64,000 nucleotides of DNA from Brachybacterium sp. EE-P12 (GTDB lineage: Bacteria; Actinomycetota; Actinomycetes; Actinomycetales; Dermabacteraceae), in the NCBI RefSeq assembly GCF_003711805.1, contig NZ_QXCP01000004.1, positions 868,001 to 932,000 on the forward strand. Reading direction: 5' to 3'. Position 1 is the first letter of the stretch, and each line of letters begins with the position of its first letter. Below are positions 61,612-64,000 of the stretch, in pieces. Both the position numbers and the translations under genes were made by a program. The notes under the pieces are model-generated. The model saw only the letters and a program-made list of their open reading frames with translations, had not been told where the DNA came from and made no database searches.

Positions 61612-62289
61612 TCAGCCGTCGGTCGAGCCGGCGCCGTCGATCTCCTCGAGCAGACCCGTGACGCGGCCGCTCAGCAGGGCCGTGGCCAAATCGATCGCGA
61701 CGGCTGCGCCGAACAGCGGCGCGAGGGGCCGCAGCATCGCGCACAGCAGGGTCCAGGCGGTCAGGGCCAGGACCAGCAGCACGGACCGGCCCGGGAGCGC
61801 CCCCGGCAGCAGCAGAGCGAGGCGCCAGGTGATCAGCAGATCCTGGCGCAGCAGCCGTGGCACCGCCACGATCATCGCCGAGCTCAGGAGCGACCAGCCC
61901 AGGCTCATCACCGCGAGTCCGCTGAGCACGATCGTCATCGCCGTGCCGGGCGCGCCGCCGGTCAGGACGATCCAGAGCATCGATGCGGAGCCCGCCTGGA
62001 CGATCAGCAGCGGCAGCAGGCGCACGTTCGCGCGCAGGAACTGCGCCCGGAAGGAGGCCCACATCCGCGGCAGCACACGCACCCCGGCCCCGTGCCGGTC
62101 GGCGATCAGCACTTCTGCCACGGCGACCGAAGCCGGGGCGACTCCCAGGACGATCAGCCCCGCCAGGCTCAGCAGGAGCCACAGCAGGTTGACCTTCACC
62201 ACCAGCAGGAGGCGGTCGATCACCGCGTTGGCGCGAAGGACCCACCCGGGCACCTGGGTGGGGCCGCTCGTCCCGCCTCGTCCGCTCAT
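61612..62289 (-). CDS. YesL family membrane protein (DUF624)
   Basis: 225 residues, six hydrophobic segments after a Gly-rich start. The YesL pattern is visible in VIDRLLLVVKVNLLWLLLSL followed by LGVAPASVAVAEVL and RMWASFRAQFLRANVRL. YesL-like genes lie beside carbohydrate ABC importers in Bacillus and actinobacteria, matching the fucosidase and binding protein here. Biochemical role unknown. ATG at 62289 chosen; the frame is open a further 15 codons. Confidence 0.82.
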   Translation of the reverse strand: MSGRGGTSGPTQVPGWVLRANAVIDRLLLVVKVNLLWLLLSLAGLIVLGVAPASVAVAEVLIADRHGAGVRVLPRMWASFRAQFLRANVRLLPLLIVQAGSASMLWIVLTGGAPGTAMTIVLSGLAVMSLGWSLLSSAMIVAVPRLLRQDLLITWRLALLLPGALPGRSVLLVLALTAWTLLCAMLRPLAPLFGAAVAIDLATALLSGRVTGLLEEIDGAGSTDG

Positions 62290-62452
62290 GTCTCGGAGCG
62301 TATCCCGAACCGGGCTCCGCGAAGGCGCGGGCACCGCGAGAGCCCCGATGTCTCGCGCGAATGGATGCGGTGTTCGTCACTGTCACCTCGGATTCTCGGG
62401 AGATGGGCGCGAGGCCCTGGAAGAGAGACCCGATCTTTGATGTGATGTGTAC

Positions 62453-63757
62453 ATGACTGCACCGTCGCATCCGGAATCGCTCAGCCGCTCCGAGCACGTC
62501 CTCGCCCCCACACCCGCGCAGCTCGCCTGGCAGCGTGACGGTCTCGGGGTCTTCTTCCACTTCGGGGTCAACACCTTCGCCGGTCGGGAATGGAGCGACG
62601 GCACGCTCTCCCCACAGCTCTTCGACCCCACCGACCTCGACGTCGAGGAGTGGGCCGCTCTGGCTGCTGAGCTCGGCGCGAAGTACGTCGTCCTCACCGC
62701 CAAGCACCACGATGGCTTCTGCCTGTGGCCCACCGCGACCACCGACTACTCGGTCGCGTCCTCGCCGTGGAAGGACGGCGGGGGAGACCTGATCGGCGAG
62801 CTCGCCGAGGCGTGCCGTCGCCACGGCCTGAAGCTCGGGCTGTACCTGTCGCCCTGGGACCGCCATGCCCCGCAGTACGAGGACCCGGCGGCCTACGACG
62901 AGTTCTACCTCACCCAGCTGCGTGAGCTGTGCACGGCCTACGGCCCGCTGCACGAGCTCTGGTTCGACGGAGCGGGCTCGGCGGGGCGGAACTACGACTG
63001 GGAGCGGATCGGGGAGCTGATCGAGGAGCTGCAGCCCGGGGCGATGATCTTCAACATGGGGCCGGCCACCATCCGGTGGGTGGGGAACGAGGACGGCCTC
63101 GCCTGCGATCCGGTGCACTACGTGACCGCTTCGGCGGATCTCAACAACTACGACGACGACGTCATCGAGTCGGCGGTGCCCCGCTACCTGCCGCCCGAGT
63201 GCGACGTCTCCTTGCGCCGGGGATGGTTCTGGCAGCCGGGCGAGGAGCCCAAGTCGCTTCCGCACCTGCTCGCGATCCACGACCGCTCCATCGGCCTCGG
63301 GGCGAACCTCCTGCTGAACATCCCGCCGGACAGGCGTGGGCGGATCGACCCGCAGGATGCCGCACGGGTGCGCGAGCTCGCCCGCGCTCTGCACGAGCGC
63401 TTCGGCTCCCCGCACGAGGGTGAGCTCGTGTCCCAGGACGACGGCGTCGTCCAGGTCGCGCTCGGGGACGAGACCAGCCTCGACCACATCGAACTCGTCG
63501 AGCGGCTCGAGGAGGGCCAGCGCGTGCACAGGCACCGAGTGCTGGCGGAGGACGGCACCGAGCTCGCCGTCGGAGGCACGATCGGCGTGCGCCGCCTCCA
63601 CCGTCTGCCCGCCGTGGTCCGCACCAGCGGGCTGCGGATCGAGCTCGACGGCGAGGCGGCCGTCCTCGAGGCGGTGCGGGTCCACGACGCGACCGGAGCG
63701 CCCGTCCCCGACCTGGGCGATGCCTATCTGGCGCCGACCTCGGCGCCGGAGGCCTGA
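62453..63757 (+). CDS. Alpha-L-fucosidase (glycoside hydrolase family 29)
   Basis: 434 residues. GH29 TIM barrel: WQRDGLGVFFHFGVNTF, YVVLTAKHHDGFCLWP, GLYLSPWDRH and LHELWFDGAGS, where the Asp is the expected nucleophile; then a C-terminal beta domain. The WP and SPWDRH segments resemble the GH29-B group that prefers branched alpha-1,3/4 fucosides, but that is tentative. No signal peptide, so it acts inside the cell on imported oligosaccharides. ATG at 62453 is 6 nt after TGTGAT (possible leaderless mRNA); a GTG at 62447 is the alternative. Confidence 0.9.
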   Translation: MTAPSHPESLSRSEHVLAPTPAQLAWQRDGLGVFFHFGVNTFAGREWSDGTLSPQLFDPTDLDVEEWAALAAELGAKYVVLTAKHHDGFCLWPTATTDYSVASSPWKDGGGDLIGELAEACRRHGLKLGLYLSPWDRHAPQYEDPAAYDEFYLTQLRELCTAYGPLHELWFDGAGSAGRNYDWERIGELIEELQPGAMIFNMGPATIRWVGNEDGLACDPVHYVTASADLNNYDDDVIESAVPRYLPPECDVSLRRGWFWQPGEEPKSLPHLLAIHDRSIGLGANLLLNIPPDRRGRIDPQDAARVRELARALHERFGSPHEGELVSQDDGVVQVALGDETSLDHIELVERLEEGQRVHRHRVLAEDGTELAVGGTIGVRRLHRLPAVVRTSGLRIELDGEAAVLEAVRVHDATGAPVPDLGDAYLAPTSAPEA

Positions 63758-63767
63758 CCCGGTCGTC

Positions 63768-63820
63768 GCAGATGCCGACGGCGCGACCCCGGCCCTCGGA
63801 GTCGCGCCGTCGGCGTCTGC
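63768..63820. terminator. Long hairpin between fucosidase and solute-binding-protein genes
   Basis: 20-bp arms (63768-63787 and 63801-63820) with one mismatch and a 13-nt loop, between convergent genes. Confidence 0.7.
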
Positions 63821-63835
63821 GTGTGAAGCGCCCGC

Positions 63836-64000
63836 TCAGTACTGCTCGTCGAGCGCCGACTGGTAGATCTCCAGCAGGTTCTCCACTCCGATGGTGGTGA
63901 ACTGGTCCGCGTAGGCCTGCCAGTCCGCATCCTTGGTGAAGTCGGTGCGCCCGGAGGCGGCCGACGCGATGGACTGCTCGAGGTGCTGGATCAGGTTGGT
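63836..64000 (-). CDS. C-terminal end of a probable sugar ABC-transporter solute-binding protein
   Basis: Only the last 54 codons are visible; the frame continues past the right edge. The sequence (DFTKDADWQAYADQFTTIGV, then ENLLEIYQSALDEQY) matches the extreme C-terminus of large CUT1 family extracellular binding proteins, which end with a similar helix. Proximity to a YesL-like gene and an intracellular fucosidase supports oligosaccharide uptake, with MsiK as likely ATPase. The assignment is tentative because the fragment is short. Confidence 0.55.
   Translation of the reverse strand, partial: TNLIQHLEQSIASAASGRTDFTKDADWQAYADQFTTIGVENLLEIYQSALDEQY

Overview
The window is about 72% GC, has almost no gene-free DNA, uses many GTG starts and 4-nt stop/start overlaps, and carries actinobacterial marker genes: lsr2, an msiK-type ATPase next to a DUF4032 gene, a tilS-hpt-ftsH-fol cluster, a DUF2520-panC-lysS block, and a clpB with a HAIR operator. 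It is a chromosomal segment of a high-GC Gram-positive bacterium of the order Micrococcales. Gene content and order suggest Brachybacterium or another member of the Dermabacteraceae, but that is inference. I see no rRNA, tRNA, insertion sequence, prophage or CRISPR array.

Layout. 1-8.0 kb: 3' part of gcvP, a MetE-like methyltransferase, an MgtA-type mannosyltransferase, a class-I glutamine-amidotransferase-like hydrolase, a small membrane protein and an MFS exporter. 8.0-13.4 kb: yciO-like and DUF952 genes face a GNAT / LMW-phosphatase / amidase / S4-domain operon across a 24-bp symmetric promoter; then a PrsW protease. 13.4-22.5 kb: stress-controlled clpB, a WXG100-like orphan, leuS behind a leucine-codon attenuator, an AEC transporter and panD. 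22.5-31 kb: DEAD-box helicase, sdaA, an odd adenylate-forming protein paired with an SDR, an Old Yellow Enzyme homologue and acetyl-CoA synthetase. 31-38 kb: a NarL-type two-component system with a DUF4097 membrane protein, an atypical LacI regulator, a holin-like protein, cysS and rlmB. 38-43.6 kb: YczE-like protein, DUF4032 kinase-like protein, msiK, peptide deformylase, an unknown membrane protein and a repeat-rich spacer. 43.6-58.9 kb: the conserved core ppa <-> dacB-tilS-hpt-ftsH-folE-folP-folBK-DUF3180-PH-PH-DUF2520-panC-lysS, then lsr2. 58.9-64 kb: galM, mqo, and a sugar locus (YesL-like protein, GH29 fucosidase, end of a solute-binding protein).

How the genes work together. The folate genes (folE, folP, a folB-folK fusion) form one tightly coupled transcript. 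panD and panC supply beta-alanine and pantothenate but lie 33 kb apart. sdaA, acs, mqo and gcvP are central carbon and one-carbon genes. msiK probably energises sugar importers such as the one that begins at the right edge.

The most interesting signals are regulatory. leuS is preceded by a 21-codon leader peptide with three adjacent leucine codons, apparently translated from a leaderless mRNA, followed by an intrinsic terminator. Two divergent gene pairs share ANNNTANNNT symmetric -10 elements. clpB combines a HAIR operator, a sigma-R/sigma-H-like promoter and an internal Shine-Dalgarno/ATG at the expected ClpB-short start. At least a dozen genes show a -10 hexamer 6-7 nt before the start codon, as expected for leaderless mRNAs. 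Several perfect palindromes sit on promoters of AEC, acs, DUF4032 and lsr2. No new defence or mobile system was found.
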